From positions 1 to 59,296 of the forward strand of contig CANIAS010000010.1 in NCBI GenBank assembly GCA_947465495.1: DNA of 59,296 bases, written 5' to 3'. The notes under the pieces were generated by a model. It was given only the letters and a program-made list of their open reading frames with translations, did no database searches and had not been told where the DNA came from. A program made the translations under genes and the position numbers. Source of the DNA: Candidatus Pollutiaquabacter sp. (GTDB taxonomy: Bacteria > Bacteroidota > Bacteroidia > AKYH767-A > 2013-40CM-41-45). This document shows, in pieces, positions 1 through 10,795 of this stretch. The first letter of the stretch is position 1. Each line of letters starts with the position of its first letter.

Positions 1-210
1 AATGAATACCATCGTTACTATAAATAGCATCAAAATCAAATACGTTAATGGTCGCGCGAAGTTCAACGTCCAACCCATCATCGGTATTCGCTTCGGCAAC
101 CAAACCCTTGGATCTGCCAAATTGTAATAAATGATTCCCCACCGCCAATTATCAGGGTCTTCGTGCCATTGACGAAGTTGTTCGTTCGAAGGTTTGTTGG
201 TTGATGACAT
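1..210 (-). CDS. DUF5808 domain membrane protein (partial, C-terminus beyond window)
   Basis: This frame opens with ATG at 210 and runs off the left edge of the window after 70 codons. The visible protein starts MSSTNKPSNEQ and contains the pattern DPDNWRWGIIYYN, then DPRVWLPKRIPMMGWTLNFARP, which fits the short DUF5808 pattern (W-x-x-G-x-x-Y-Y-N, DP-R, PKR, GWTLNFA). It is followed by a hydrophobic stretch (LTYLILMLFIVTMVFI) that is probably a membrane helix. Function is unknown. It is divergent from the serine dehydratase gene. An overlapping frame starting at 269 is a shadow with no such pattern. Confidence 0.75.
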   Translation of the reverse strand, partial: MSSTNKPSNEQLRQWHEDPDNWRWGIIYYNLADPRVWLPKRIPMMGWTLNFARPLTYLILMLFIVTMVFI

Positions 211-293
211 CTCCAAAGTATGACTGCGAATGTAGGAAAGATCTTACTTACAGACTCAGGATTAAGCATATATCCGTATTTTTACACGATTAG

Positions 294-1766
294 ATGACCA
301 TGAATCAGCAAGAACAATTATCCGTTTTCGACATGTTCAAGATAGGCGTCGGCCCATCGAGCTCCCATACGCTGGGCCCGTGGCGCGCGGCGCACCTTTT
401 TTTACAGGCCATCGAAAAACACGGTTCAATGTCTACGGTAAAATCTGTGAGCATTGAGCTTTATGGCTCCTTAGCCAAAACCGGTCGTGGCCATGGAACT
501 GACATTGCCTTACAGCTCGGCTTATGCGGTTTTGACCCCGTCACTTTCGACGTGAATGCTATTACATCAACCATCCTTGCCATTCAACAGCAACAGCAGC
601 TCCTACTTAACGGAACTAAAAGCATTTCTTTTAACCCTGAGAAAGACATTGTTTTTCATTTTTCCGAAAGCCTTCCCTTTCATCCTAATGCATTGACTGC
701 TTCTGCGTTATTCGAAGACGGAAGTACTATTCACGAAACCTATTATAGTATCGGCGGCGGATTTGTCGTACAAGATGGAGCACACGCCGATGCCAACTCT
801 GCTTTCAATTCTCCAAAATTCAAATACTCCATCGATAAGGCATCAGAGTTATTGGCGTATTGCGATCAACAACAATTGTCCATTTCAGAAATCGTTATAC
901 AAAATGAAATATGCTTGAAAAAAGAAGCAGAAGTTCGGACTGATGTGTTGAAAATTTGGAACGTGATGACAGCATGTATCTACCGTGGTTGTCATGCAAA
1001 AGGCGAATTACCTGGGGGCTTGCGTGTAACTCGTCGCGCCGAAGCCATGAATTCCAAGCTGACAGGCGATCAACGGTACAATGATTTTGAAGAATGGACG
1101 GATGTGATACGTAGTGGTGGCGACCATTTCAAGTACACGTTAGACTGGGTGAGTTGTTTTGCGCTGGCAGTGAACGAAGAGAACGCTTCGTTCGGGCGAG
1201 TTGTCACAGCTCCAACAAATGGAGCCGCTGGTGTCATTCCAGCGGTGTTGTTGTACTATGTACTTTTCTGTGGCACACCACCTCATCGAGCCAAATCGAA
1301 AGAGTCTGCTGAAGATCACATTATTCGTTTTCTGCTAACAGCTTCTGAGATAGGAAGTATCTTCAAGAAGGGTGCGACTATCTCCGCTGCCATGGGTGGT
1401 TGCCAGGCAGAGATTGGCGTATCCTCTGCCATGGCCGCTGGCGCACTCACCGAGTTATTGGGCGGAACGCCGCGTCAGGTGCTGATGGCTGCTGAAATTG
1501 CGATGGAACATCATCTCGGTCTTACTTGCGATCCCATTAAAGGTCTTGTTCAGATTCCATGCATCGAACGCAACACGATGGGCGCTATTAAAGCCATTAC
1601 GGCAGCACAACTGGCGCTTAATAGTGATCCAACAAAAGCAAAAGTTAGTCTGGACGATGTAGTACGAACGATGTGGAATACCGCCCTTGACATGAACCAT
1701 AAGTTCAAAGAAACAGCCGAAGGCGGATTGGCTACAGAAGTACCGATTTCCTTGTCAGAGTGCTAA
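294..1766 (+). CDS. sdaA: L-serine ammonia-lyase (serine dehydratase), iron-sulfur type
   Basis: This cytoplasmic enzyme deaminates L-serine to pyruvate and ammonia using a [4Fe-4S] cluster. The protein is a single chain of 490 residues with the beta domain first and the alpha domain second, as in one-chain bacterial SdaA. Visible signatures are [10 protein letters not shown] near residue 20, [12 protein letters not shown] in the middle, and the C-terminal [18 protein letters not shown] and [19 protein letters not shown], whose cysteines fit the cluster ligands. ATG at 294 is used; a second ATG two codons later is equally possible. A near-consensus -7 box (TATTTTTA, 277-284) lies just upstream. 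It is convergent with the next gene with only 18 bases between stops. Confidence 0.96.
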   Translation: MTMNQQEQLSVFDMFKIGVGPSSSHTLGPWRAAHLFLQAIEKHGSMSTVKSVSIELYGSLAKTGRGHGTDIALQLGLCGFDPVTFDVNAITSTILAIQQQQQLLLNGTKSISFNPEKDIVFHFSESLPFHPNALTASALFEDGSTIHETYYSIGGGFVVQDGAHADANSAFNSPKFKYSIDKASELLAYCDQQQLSISEIVIQNEICLKKEAEVRTDVLKIWNVMTACIYRGCHAKGELPGGLRVTRRAEAMNSKLTGDQRYNDFEEWTDVIRSGGDHFKYTLDWVSCFALAVNEENASFGRVVTAPTNGAAGVIPAVLLYYVLFCGTPPHRAKSKESAEDHIIRFLLTASEIGSIFKKGATISAAMGGCQAEIGVSSAMAAGALTELLGGTPRQVLMAAEIAMEHHLGLTCDPIKGLVQIPCIERNTMGAIKAITAAQLALNSDPTKAKVSLDDVVRTMWNTALDMNHKFKETAEGGLATEVPISLSEC

Positions 1767-1784
1767 AAAGGACAACTGAAGTGG

Positions 1785-3209
1785 TCAGTACACCATTAAT
1801 TTTTTCACCAACCGGCGATTATCATGGTTAACGGCCAGAACATAAATTCCTCTGGGCAAATCAACGATGTCCAATGTACCCGTGTTGGCAATGAATTCCT
1901 GTTGAAGCACGCGTTGTCCATCCAACGAAAAGATCTCAAACGTCAACGGTGAAGAAGCTGACCAATTACTCCTCCAGGTGATAAGCCCATGCGCAGGATT
2001 GGGGTACATTAAAATTTCCTGATCAACAATCTCATCAAAGGAGGTTTGGATGCTTTGCTGCCCAAAGGCATCAGTGCGGACCAGGTATACATTTGAATCG
2101 TAGTTGATCGAATCGACATATTGGCCCGCCAGAAGGAACCCACCATCACTGAGTGATAATGGCCACCAAAACTTATTATTTCCATTGGGCGATCCACCAT
2201 AGGTCGCTGTCCAAGTAATTGCACCGGTGGTATCCAATCGATACGCAATTGCACGCAGGGAAGTACCTACTAGTTTTTGCCCGCACAACAAGTATCCCGA
2301 ATCCGCAACAGCGGTAAACCCAAACGGCTCATCCTGATTCTGGATACTTATCGGCCGCTGGGGAATTGTCCGCGTCCAAAGCGTATCAAAAGAATCATTT
2401 AAACGAAGCAGCCAAATATCAAAACGATCCAGAATATATCCTGTCTTCACAGAAAGCATGTAACCGCCTTGCGGTAGTCGCACCAATGTCTGTGCGTTCT
2501 CTCCGGTGGAAGGAAGATTGAAGAAATAATCATTCACATAATTCAAAGCAGTGTCCAACTCGACAAGATCGGCACCAAAGGTGGTTTGAAAACGAGAACC
2601 GACTAGCATGTAATGTCCGTTTGGAAGTTCGACTACCGACTGTGCGAAGGAGTTTCCGGCAGATCCCAAAGAAAATGTATGTATTAAAGTTCCGGTTGCC
2701 GAGAATTTACGGATCGTTCCAAGGGCATACCCTCCGGTACTGACCCAACCGCAACCTAAAATTGATCCATCGGAGGTTTCTATGGCATCATACATACGAT
2801 CGTTACCGGTATTGTTCACGATACGCGTCCACAACGTATCGCAATTTGCATCAAAACGAAAAATCCACCAATCAGAGTTGGTGCCCGGCTGACTGCTGAA
2901 TGTATACGTCGTAGCTGACATCAGATAGCCGCCATCGGCAGTCTGCCGGATGGTCGCCGTGAAATCACTGGAGGATCCTCCCCACGACTTGGTCCATTGC
3001 AAGTTGCCCAACGAATCCGTCTTCATCAACAAAAGGTCATATCGACCGGTTGAATCTAATCCGTTTCCGGCAATCAAAAAACCGCCATCGGCAATTTGTA
3101 GTACACAACCACCATCCTGATACGTTGAATCCCCGTAATTTTTTTCAAACGTAATTTGCGCTGCACAGCACAACGGCAGAAAAAATGACAATAAGAGAAA
3201 ATTTTTCAT
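1785..3209 (-). CDS. Secreted T9SS type A sorting-domain protein with repeated beta-strand motifs
   Basis: The 474-residue product has a signal peptide (MKNFLLLSFFLPLCCAAQ) and repeated segments of about 50 to 60 residues built on DGGFLIAG / DGGYLMSA / SGYLLCG cores and on D-T-L-x-W-T-R, which suggests a propeller-like fold of the kind annotated in many Bacteroidota as delta-60-like repeats. The last 80 or so residues are a typical T9SS type A domain: MYPNPAHGLITWRSN, then RGIYVLAVNHDNRRLVKKLMVY at the end. It should be exported across the outer membrane and anchored or released. The substrate or role is unknown. It lies 42 bases downstream of lepA on the same strand. Confidence 0.85.
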   Translation of the reverse strand: MKNFLLLSFFLPLCCAAQITFEKNYGDSTYQDGGCVLQIADGGFLIAGNGLDSTGRYDLLLMKTDSLGNLQWTKSWGGSSSDFTATIRQTADGGYLMSATTYTFSSQPGTNSDWWIFRFDANCDTLWTRIVNNTGNDRMYDAIETSDGSILGCGWVSTGGYALGTIRKFSATGTLIHTFSLGSAGNSFAQSVVELPNGHYMLVGSRFQTTFGADLVELDTALNYVNDYFFNLPSTGENAQTLVRLPQGGYMLSVKTGYILDRFDIWLLRLNDSFDTLWTRTIPQRPISIQNQDEPFGFTAVADSGYLLCGQKLVGTSLRAIAYRLDTTGAITWTATYGGSPNGNNKFWWPLSLSDGGFLLAGQYVDSINYDSNVYLVRTDAFGQQSIQTSFDEIVDQEILMYPNPAHGLITWRSNWSASSPLTFEIFSLDGQRVLQQEFIANTGTLDIVDLPRGIYVLAVNHDNRRLVKKLMVY

Positions 3210-3251
3210 GATTTTACTGCTGAAAAGATACAGTATAATTGATGGCTTCTG

Positions 3252-5039
3252 TTAATCGAGCTTCAATACCGCCAGGAACGCCTGTTGTGGAATTTCGACA
3301 TTGCCAACCTGACGCATTCGCTTCTTACCTTCTTTTTGCTTCTCCAACAGTTTGCGTTTACGAGAAATATCACCGCCATAACATTTCGCCGTAACATCCT
3401 TGCGCAATGCCTTTACGGTTTCACGTGCAATAATCTTTGCACCAATAGAAGCCTGAATAATGATCTCGAACTGTTGACGCGTGATGAGCTCTTTCAATTT
3501 TTCACACATCTTTTTACCAAATTCGAACGAATGTGTGCGATGCACCAGCGCTGACAATGCATCCACCGGGTCTCCGTTCAACCGAATATCCAATTTAACC
3601 AAATCGGATTGCTGATACCCAATTGGATGATAATCGAAAGAAGCATAGCCCTTCGAGATCGATTTCAATTTATCATAGAAATCAAAAACGATTTCCGCCA
3701 ACGGCATGTCGAACTGTAATTCGACACGATCGGTGGTGAGATAATTTTGATTCACGATTATACCTCGTTTTCCAATACATAAAGTCATAATGGATCCGAT
3801 GAACTCGGACTTGGTAATAATTTGTGCTCGTATATATGGCTCCTCGATTCGTTCGAGGTAATTCGGATCCGGCATTTCGCTCGGATTATGGATATCCATA
3901 ATATCACCATTGGTGAGGTAAGCCGTGTACGAAACGTTTGGAACGGTGGTAATCACCGTCATGTTGAATTCCCGTTCCAGTCGCTCCTGGATAATCTCCA
4001 TGTGAAGCATGCCAAGAAATCCGCAACGGAAACCAAAACCAAGTGCCGCCGATGCTTCCGGTTGAAATACCAGAGAGGCATCATTGAGCTGAAGCTTCTC
4101 CATCGAATTTCGGAGCTCTTCGTATTCATCGGTATCCACCGGATAAATACCAGCGAAAACCATCGGCTTCACATCTTCAAAGCCCTTGATTGCCTCCAAG
4201 CACGGACGATCTTTGGTAGTAATGGTATCACCCACTTTTACTTCGGAAGCCTGTTTGATGCCTGAAATAATATATCCCACATCGCCGGTCTTAATAACAG
4301 CGCGTGGTTGCTTATCTAGTTTAAGAATTCCAATTTCATCAGCAATGTATTCCTTGCCGGTATTGACAAATTTGACTTTATCATTCTTGCGGATCTCACC
4401 ATCCATCACACGAAAGTAAGCGATGATGCCACGGAAAGAATTAAAGACCGAATCGAAAATCAATGCCTTTAGTGGAGCATCTTCGGTGCCTTTCGGAGCA
4501 GGAATACGCTCGATAATCGCTTGAAGAATTTCTTCTATACCAAGACCTGTTTTTGCACTGGCTGGAATAATGGAATCGCGCTCGCACATCACCAGGTCCG
4601 TAATTTGATCTTTTACAACCTCCGGATCGGCACTTGGCAGGTCAATTTTGTTCATGACCGGAACAATGGTCAGATTATTATCCAGCGCCAAGTAAAGATT
4701 CGAAATGGTTTGTGCTTGAATACCTTGAGCAGCATCAACAATCAACAACGCACCTTCACAAGCCGCAATGGCCCGGGATACTTCATAGGAAAAATCAACG
4801 TGACCCGGCGTATCAATAAGATTGAGAATATACTTCTCCCCCTTGTACATGTATTCCATCTGGATCGCATGGCTCTTGATGGTGATGCCACGCTCTCGTT
4901 CCAAATCCATATCGTCCAATACCTGAGCCTGCTGGTCTTTTTTGGAGATGGTTTTCGTATACTCCAACAGACGATCAGCCAGGGTGGATTTACCATGGTC
5001 GATGTGGGCGATGATGCAGAAATTGCGGATGTTTTTCAC
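3252..5039 (-). CDS. lepA: Elongation factor 4 (ribosome back-translocating GTPase)
   Basis: LepA/EF4 is a ribosome-binding GTPase. The 595-residue length is normal for the family. The G1 motif AHIDHGKST is at residues 11-19, RERGITIK marks switch I, DTPGHVDF is G3 and NKIDLP is G4. The LepA-specific C-terminal domain is intact, with [20 protein letters not shown] and [13 protein letters not shown]. The start codon is GTG at 5039: the next residues [18 protein letters not shown] fit the family's N-terminus, so no extension is needed. The 131-base upstream region holds no gene. Confidence 0.98.
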   Translation of the reverse strand: MKNIRNFCIIAHIDHGKSTLADRLLEYTKTISKKDQQAQVLDDMDLERERGITIKSHAIQMEYMYKGEKYILNLIDTPGHVDFSYEVSRAIAACEGALLIVDAAQGIQAQTISNLYLALDNNLTIVPVMNKIDLPSADPEVVKDQITDLVMCERDSIIPASAKTGLGIEEILQAIIERIPAPKGTEDAPLKALIFDSVFNSFRGIIAYFRVMDGEIRKNDKVKFVNTGKEYIADEIGILKLDKQPRAVIKTGDVGYIISGIKQASEVKVGDTITTKDRPCLEAIKGFEDVKPMVFAGIYPVDTDEYEELRNSMEKLQLNDASLVFQPEASAALGFGFRCGFLGMLHMEIIQERLEREFNMTVITTVPNVSYTAYLTNGDIMDIHNPSEMPDPNYLERIEEPYIRAQIITKSEFIGSIMTLCIGKRGIIVNQNYLTTDRVELQFDMPLAEIVFDFYDKLKSISKGYASFDYHPIGYQQSDLVKLDIRLNGDPVDALSALVHRTHSFEFGKKMCEKLKELITRQQFEIIIQASIGAKIIARETVKALRKDVTAKCYGGDISRKRKLLEKQKEGKKRMRQVGNVEIPQQAFLAVLKLD

Positions 5040-5170
5040 GACGAGATTTAAACCGGAACTGTTACAAGTAGTTGTTTTTCAGTACTATAAATAGTCGTTG
5101 GATACAACTACCGGTGGGTAAAGGTACGATAAATCCATCATTCCCGGGTATTTGCTGAGCCTGAATTTAA

Positions 5171-6715
5171 TCAGTGGGCACCCTGCAAAACCGCCTTGGC
5201 GGCATTATGTCCGGGGATGCCACTTACTCCACCACCGCGCTTCGCTCCTGCTCCGCAGATAAAAATCCGAGGATCATCGGTCTCAACTCCCCATCCTGGT
5301 GGCTCATCGTCCTCACGAAAAGGAAATGCCAAATCACGATGAAATATATTGCCACGAGGTAATCCGATGGCGGATTCAATATCAAGCGGGGTCTTAACTT
5401 CAATGGCAGGCTGTCCGTCCGATGAACGTGCCAACAATGACTCAATGGGCTCTTTCAGGTATTCGTTCAAAGAATCGATGGCCGCTTTCATTGCTACCTG
5501 ACGTTGCGCATCATGATGTTGATCAAACAAAGTTGCCGGGGTATGCAATCCAAAAAGCGTCAGGGTGTGATATCCTTTTTGTTGCAACTCCGGACTAAGA
5601 ATACTTGGATCAGTGAGCGTATGGCAATATAATTCCAACGGCAATCCATCTGGAATGGCACCAGACAAGGCTTGTGTATAAGCTGCTTCCAATTGGGAAT
5701 AGCTTTCGTTGACGTGAAAAGTTCCGGCGAAAGCATCTCGCGGATCCATACCCGATTTCAACGAAGGTAGTCGGGTGAGGAGCATGTTTATTTTCAATTG
5801 TGACCCATCCAGACTTTCCGGAATTGGCGCACCTCTCAATTTTGCCAAAACTTGTGGAGCGGCATTCGATAATAAATATGGCGCACAAACAACTTTCCCA
5901 TGTTCAAGAGTAACTTCCACTTCGTGTTCGTCAGAACGAACGGAAGTTGCTCGATTGTTTAAGGCAATTTCAACACCTAGCGATTGTGCCATGCGTTCAA
6001 GTTCGCGTACCAATGCACCCATGCCGCCAGTCGGCACTTTCCATTCGCCAGTTCCATTACCAATCAAATGATACAAGAAACAAGCATTGGCTTGCATGGA
6101 TTTCATCGATACAAAGGTGCCAATCAACGCATCGGTAGCAACTACCCCGCGAACTACATCATTGTTGAACCGAGCTAGAATTTCTTCTCCGATAGGATGC
6201 TCCATCAGATAATCCCAGGTATGATCAAGATTAATTTCTCGCTTCAGCGCAGAGCGTGTGCGCAAGGGTTGCAACAAGGTCGGCGCAATGCGTTGTGCAA
6301 ACAGCGCCACCTCGTCATAAAAGGATTTCCACGATGTAGCTTCTGCATCTCCACCCGGCAATGCCAGGAATGAGGCCTCTGTGGCTGCATCCCATGTACG
6401 AGCCACATATAAGCCTTGATCTTTGCCATCCAAGCGATAGGGCGTATAACTCGCGACTCTTCGCGAGCAAGTTTCGAAGCGAAGTCCAAGGTCATCGATA
6501 ATCTTATCCGGAAATAACGACACGAGGTACGAATACCGCGATAGATTAGCATCAAACTCTGGGAAGGCACGTACACTAGCGGTAGCACCTCCCGTCTCGC
6601 CGTTAGCTTCAAGCACTAACACCTTTTTGCCGGCTTTTGCCAGGTAACAAGCAGCTACCAAGCCATTGTGACCAGCACCTAAGATTACTACGTCGTATTT
6701 TCTGGTTGCAATCAT
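5171..6715 (-). CDS. FAD-dependent oxidoreductase, phytoene-desaturase/PYROXD2-like
   Basis: The 514-residue protein belongs to the NAD(P)/FAD-dependent oxidoreductases related to phytoene desaturases and human PYROXD2. The N-terminal dinucleotide-binding motif is DVVILGAGHNGLVAACYLA (residues about 8-26), followed by LEANGETGGATASV. The C-terminus carries the second FAD-contact motif, IFICGAGAKRGGGVSGIPGHNAA. The middle has the flavin amine-oxidase-like architecture (GTGEWKVPTGGMGALVRELER). The substrate is not predictable; no carotenoid genes flank it, so a carotenoid role is not supported by context. It is 35 bases from the acyltransferase gene on the same strand but need not share its role. 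Confidence 0.85.
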   Translation of the reverse strand: MIATRKYDVVILGAGHNGLVAACYLAKAGKKVLVLEANGETGGATASVRAFPEFDANLSRYSYLVSLFPDKIIDDLGLRFETCSRRVASYTPYRLDGKDQGLYVARTWDAATEASFLALPGGDAEATSWKSFYDEVALFAQRIAPTLLQPLRTRSALKREINLDHTWDYLMEHPIGEEILARFNNDVVRGVVATDALIGTFVSMKSMQANACFLYHLIGNGTGEWKVPTGGMGALVRELERMAQSLGVEIALNNRATSVRSDEHEVEVTLEHGKVVCAPYLLSNAAPQVLAKLRGAPIPESLDGSQLKINMLLTRLPSLKSGMDPRDAFAGTFHVNESYSQLEAAYTQALSGAIPDGLPLELYCHTLTDPSILSPELQQKGYHTLTLFGLHTPATLFDQHHDAQRQVAMKAAIDSLNEYLKEPIESLLARSSDGQPAIEVKTPLDIESAIGLPRGNIFHRDLAFPFREDDEPPGWGVETDDPRIFICGAGAKRGGGVSGIPGHNAAKAVLQGAH

Positions 6716-6750
6716 TTAGTGATGAAAGATAGGCATGATCCGTTTATACA

Positions 6751-7824
6751 TTACCGATCACGTAAATCCATTACTGGTTTTTCAAAATACCGATAGAGGA
6801 ATGTCGCGCCAACAATTACAAGTACCCAATAACCGCCGTATTTTACAAGTGAATCAAATTCACTAACAGGAGGAAAATTATCACGGATCACTTCAGCTAC
6901 CAAAGCCAGATTGATTAAATACATCGAATACGAGATACTACTAATGTGTGTAATGGTTCGTGCAAGAAAACCTTTGGCTGACCGAAGTTGTTGGGCCAAG
7001 GGTAATAACAGGGCTGCTGATAAAGGAGTCAGCGTGAAATACAATGTCTGCTTATAGGCAGCGCCAGCAGGCACCTTGTAACGCACAATAAATATCATGA
7101 GCAATATTCCAATAATAGCGGAAGTCCATCGTGCAGTTTTCCATTTTTCAGGATAATAGCGAAACAGCCAAGCAGCTAGTAATCCAAATGCGATGCTATC
7201 AAGCCGAAAGATCACCACTTTTCGGAATGTGACATCAAACCAAAAATCGTCGATGCCAGGATTTATGGCACGCCATCGGAACACCAGGGGAAGTACCAAA
7301 AGCAACAACGTCGCGTACAGAAACGATTGTTTCGGTGTAAAACGCTTCAACAGCAATACCAAGATAATAGGCGCCAACAGGTAGAACCACTCTTCAACAG
7401 CCAGACTCCACGACTCCCAGAAGAAGCCGACGGAAGGAGTTTTAAAATTTTGCAGAAAGAAAAAATAACTTTTGCTAAATTGATGTATGTCTTCTTTGAT
7501 GATGCCTTCTTTTACCACATAATAATTAGCCAGCAATACCAGATAATACGCCGGCAACGTCCTAAACCATCGGCGCTTCCAGAAATGTCCGACCTGTGAT
7601 AGGCCAAAAGAATTTCCGGAAGAAATGTCGTTAAGCAGAATACTGCCAATAAGAAATCCACTTAGTACAAAAAATAAATCCACACCATCTATGGTATGGA
7701 AGTATGGAAACCCATCCAGCACGGTATTATCCAATAAAAAGCTTCCGTGTGACATTACTACCAACAATATGGCAATAGCACGAAAGACATCAAGACCGAA
7801 AATACGCTGTCGATTGTTGGTCAT
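6751..7824 (-). CDS. Acyltransferase 3 family membrane protein (OafA/YrhL type)
   Basis: This 357-residue integral membrane protein has the acyltransferase-3 N-terminus: GLDVFRAIAILLVVMSHG with the conserved R and H, followed by GVDLFFVLSGFLIG, and about ten hydrophobic segments. Family members move acetyl or other acyl groups from the cytoplasm to extracellular glycans. The ATG at 7824 is preferred over the GTG one codon earlier because it forms a TGATG overlap with the stop of the upstream SGNH-like gene, a layout typical of translational coupling. It is the last gene of a three-gene operon with the SGNH-like and MBOAT genes, so a role in modifying the same surface polymer is likely but inferred. 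Confidence 0.88.
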   Translation of the reverse strand: MTNNRQRIFGLDVFRAIAILLVVMSHGSFLLDNTVLDGFPYFHTIDGVDLFFVLSGFLIGSILLNDISSGNSFGLSQVGHFWKRRWFRTLPAYYLVLLANYYVVKEGIIKEDIHQFSKSYFFFLQNFKTPSVGFFWESWSLAVEEWFYLLAPIILVLLLKRFTPKQSFLYATLLLLVLPLVFRWRAINPGIDDFWFDVTFRKVVIFRLDSIAFGLLAAWLFRYYPEKWKTARWTSAIIGILLMIFIVRYKVPAGAAYKQTLYFTLTPLSAALLLPLAQQLRSAKGFLARTITHISSISYSMYLINLALVAEVIRDNFPPVSEFDSLVKYGGYWVLVIVGATFLYRYFEKPVMDLRDR

Positions 7825-9326
7825 CACTTTTCAAAACGGATTCGAATATCGTCCGCATAGAGCATTGCTGCTGTTGGATTGTAAACAAAAATCTTTACGA
7901 GGTCTGCCTCGTCGAAATCCCGAGGCAATTTACAATCGTATTGTATTTTCTGCCAGGTACCGGTTTTATCCGTGAGTCCGTTAATCGCCACCGGCATCCA
8001 ATGTTTCTCCACCTTGCGTCCAGAAACTTCAATGACCAACCGAGCATCAGGCACTTCAGCGATTTGAAATAACATCAATTCCACATGGACTACTTTCAAT
8101 GAATCGGGCAAACGGCGCACGGACGACTCAAAAGTCAATCCATATTGTTCATCCCGACCAATGGCGGAGGAATATTTTCCTGAAAAATGTTGATCAGTCG
8201 TCAAGGTCTGTTGCTGTCCCCACGGAGTCTTTCCTTCACCATCATTGAAGAATTCCGTTGTCTTTCCCGTTGTGAAAGAAGGTTGATGATACGCAGCAGG
8301 ATAGAATCGTTTCAGCGCCTGTGCCACTCCATGAGCCACTACTTTGCGTCCAAACTCAGCATAGTGTTCCGTGGTCCAATTGGTATCCACGAATTCTTCC
8401 AAAGAAACTTTTTCAAGATTATCGACCACCAGGACATTGTTCTTTGAATAACGTTTCACCAGAACATCGCGACTCGCCTTGACCATTCCCAGCAATTCAT
8501 CACCTACTAAGGAGTCAAGCATGGTCACATTTTCAGGCAACAAATTGAAGACAAGGTTCCAATTACGAGACTTAGCCAATTCAACAATACGATCGAAATC
8601 AAGGATGCGGGGATTGTGCAGCGTATCGATCTGGAATGCATATGATTTCACATAATGACAAGCCAATTCGGTCAGGGCCTTATCATACTCGCCAGCGGCA
8701 TTTTTTTTGCCGGTCATTGCTAAATCGTAATCCCAATCAGCTGCCGACCTATACGAAAAACTACCCTCGGGTAAAAACTTATCCGATTTAAGATGATCCC
8801 TGAATTGACGTTCACGTTCTGCATCCGACTTGATGTCATATCCTTTGAAAGAAAGCATCAAGCGATTATAGAGAGCAGGATGATCTTTCAGGAGTACGAG
8901 GCTTTTCTGTAAAGCTGTTTCAAGATTTGAATAAATCCAACCCGCATCGAAAGACCGAAGGTTCATGGTCACCACGACTGTCTTTACAGAAGAAGTTGCT
9001 GGAATATTTCGAAGCAATTGGTAATAGACACCAGCATGACAGGCTTCTTTCGTAATATCTCGAGTCTTGATGGACGGATAATATTCAGCAACAAATTCAC
9101 TAATGCGCCGTTTATCCAAATCATCGACCCGGAATGTGAGGTTGGAAGATTCTCCAACATATACAATTTCCGCGTGTTCATCGACCACCTTCCGAACCAA
9201 GTTAATGATTGGAGAATGTTGCTGGAGATCCTTTTCCAGAAAAAAGCGTGTATAGACCACTTGGTAGACTGCCATAAGCAGTACGACTACACCAATTCGA
9301 ACTAAGAGCGCCTTGTGCTTCCTCAT
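7824..9326 (-). CDS. Membrane-anchored SGNH/DltD-like partner of MBOAT acyltransferase
   Basis: From ATG at 9326 the product has 500 residues: a short basic N-terminus (MRKHK), one membrane helix (ALLVRIGVVVLLMAVYQVVY) and a large extracytoplasmic part. VYVGESSNLTFR near residue 70 resembles SGNH block I (G-D/E-S), and DTNWTTEHYAEFGRKV near residue 320 resembles block V with its Asp-x-x-His. The last 150 residues look like a beta-sandwich, possibly carbohydrate-binding. A longer reading from GTG at 9368 would overlap the MBOAT gene by 38 bases; ATG at 9326 sits 4 bases after the MBOAT stop and is preferred. MBOAT/SGNH pairs transfer acyl groups to exported polysaccharides or teichoic acids. 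The SGNH assignment is by motif only. Confidence 0.7.
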   Translation of the reverse strand: MRKHKALLVRIGVVVLLMAVYQVVYTRFFLEKDLQQHSPIINLVRKVVDEHAEIVYVGESSNLTFRVDDLDKRRISEFVAEYYPSIKTRDITKEACHAGVYYQLLRNIPATSSVKTVVVTMNLRSFDAGWIYSNLETALQKSLVLLKDHPALYNRLMLSFKGYDIKSDAERERQFRDHLKSDKFLPEGSFSYRSAADWDYDLAMTGKKNAAGEYDKALTELACHYVKSYAFQIDTLHNPRILDFDRIVELAKSRNWNLVFNLLPENVTMLDSLVGDELLGMVKASRDVLVKRYSKNNVLVVDNLEKVSLEEFVDTNWTTEHYAEFGRKVVAHGVAQALKRFYPAAYHQPSFTTGKTTEFFNDGEGKTPWGQQQTLTTDQHFSGKYSSAIGRDEQYGLTFESSVRRLPDSLKVVHVELMLFQIAEVPDARLVIEVSGRKVEKHWMPVAINGLTDKTGTWQKIQYDCKLPRDFDEADLVKIFVYNPTAAMLYADDIRIRFEK

Positions 9327-9330
9327 GTCG

Positions 9331-10746
9331 TTAGAATTGGAAATAGATGAACGGGAAGTTATTGACACTGGAAAACAAGATGATCAGAAAAATCATGGCC
9401 GCATAAATCGTCCAGCGTGGCAACCATTGGAGACGGCTACACCACCGGTCGAAGCGGTCATTGAACAGCATCAGATCACTAACTATAAATACTGTGAGGA
9501 AGGCCCACGTTTTACGATCAACATGAAAATCATCCACGACGTGAAAATTATGTCGAATGGAACCCAAAATAGCTCTTACTTGATGAATATCGGTAGCTCT
9601 AAAAAGTATCCAGATGAACGTGACGACGAGAAAGGTCTTCATCACCAGCATCACACTCATTATACTGGAAAATCCTTTTCGCTCGCTGTAGTTCCATTTT
9701 GTCACCCTATTGATTAAGGTTTCGGTGACATACACTAATCCGTGCGCGAATCCCCAAAGCACAAATGTCCAATTGGCCCCGTGCCATAAACCACTTAGGA
9801 TAAAAACCACCATGATGTTTGCCACCCAACGTAGCAACTTTACGCGATTACCACCGAGCGAGAAGTATACGTAATCACGAAACCACGTTGAGAGCGAGAT
9901 GTGCCATCGCTGCCAAAACTCTCCAATACTTTTTGCCAAATAGGGCGTTTTGAAATTATCCATCAAATTGTAACCCATGGAACGTGCACAACCAACCGCT
10001 ATGGTTGAGTAGCCAAGAAAGTCACAATAGATTTGAAAAGAATAAAAGGACAAACCGGTGAGGATGCTCCAGGAGTTATAGCGTGTAGGATCAGCATAAA
10101 TCTGATCTACGTAAACTGCGAGATTATCCGCTACGACCATTTTAATAAATAACCCAAAAAGCATCAAACGTAATCCTTTGGACAAATTATCATAATCATA
10201 TACTTTGTTTTCGCGCAACTGCACCAACAGATTTTGTGGGCGTTCAATCGGACCGGTGACCAGCTGCGGATAAAACATCACGTACAACGAATAAATCCCG
10301 AAGTTTCTCTCCGCCTTTTGATTTCCGCGGTATACTTCAATCACATAGCTCAGACTTTGGAACGTATGAAACGACAGTCCAATGGGAAGTATGAAGTGTA
10401 TGGCTTTTTCAGGGTAATAAAAACCGAACCTATGACTTAGCAACAACATATTCTGGTTGAAGAAGTCGAAGTATTTAAAAATAAACAACACCAGACACGT
10501 CGAAATGACACTGACCACCAGCAAGATTTTCTTTTGCCGATATTCCGTTCGTTCAATATAGATAGCTGCCACATAATCGATTAAGATGGTGACAAGCAGT
10601 ACCAGGATATACTGCGGAATAAAGAACATGTAAAAGACACAACTGGCAACAAGCAGATGGACCCAGCGAAATCGATGTGGAAGCAGGTAAAAAAGGAGCG
10701 TAACCAGCGGGAAGAACAGCAGGAACTCGACGGAGTTAAAAAGCAT
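9331..10746 (-). CDS. MBOAT family membrane O-acyltransferase (AlgI-like)
   Basis: The 471-residue polytopic protein begins MLFNSVEFLLFFPLVTLLFY, a typical AlgI/DltB-like start, and has about eleven hydrophobic segments. The family core is visible: GPIERPQNLL, then DFLGYSTIAVGCARSMGY, FWQRWHISLSTWFRDYVY and the catalytic-histidine motif SGLWHGANWTFVLWG. These enzymes pass acyl groups across the membrane to exported glycans. It is the first gene of the MBOAT / SGNH-like / acyltransferase-3 operon. An exact TAnnTTTG box lies about 50 bases upstream. The acceptor glycan is unknown; no alginate genes are near. Confidence 0.93.
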   Translation of the reverse strand: MLFNSVEFLLFFPLVTLLFYLLPHRFRWVHLLVASCVFYMFFIPQYILVLLVTILIDYVAAIYIERTEYRQKKILLVVSVISTCLVLFIFKYFDFFNQNMLLLSHRFGFYYPEKAIHFILPIGLSFHTFQSLSYVIEVYRGNQKAERNFGIYSLYVMFYPQLVTGPIERPQNLLVQLRENKVYDYDNLSKGLRLMLFGLFIKMVVADNLAVYVDQIYADPTRYNSWSILTGLSFYSFQIYCDFLGYSTIAVGCARSMGYNLMDNFKTPYLAKSIGEFWQRWHISLSTWFRDYVYFSLGGNRVKLLRWVANIMVVFILSGLWHGANWTFVLWGFAHGLVYVTETLINRVTKWNYSERKGFSSIMSVMLVMKTFLVVTFIWILFRATDIHQVRAILGSIRHNFHVVDDFHVDRKTWAFLTVFIVSDLMLFNDRFDRWCSRLQWLPRWTIYAAMIFLIILFSSVNNFPFIYFQF

Positions 10747-10795
10747 AGTGCTGAATTTCGATGAATTGCCGCAGAGGCAGCTTCGTTACGGAGGC

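Noticed and set aside
4521-5051. A 176-codon open frame antisense to lepA
   Set aside because: It is the mirror of a strongly conserved gene with no domain or signal of its own.
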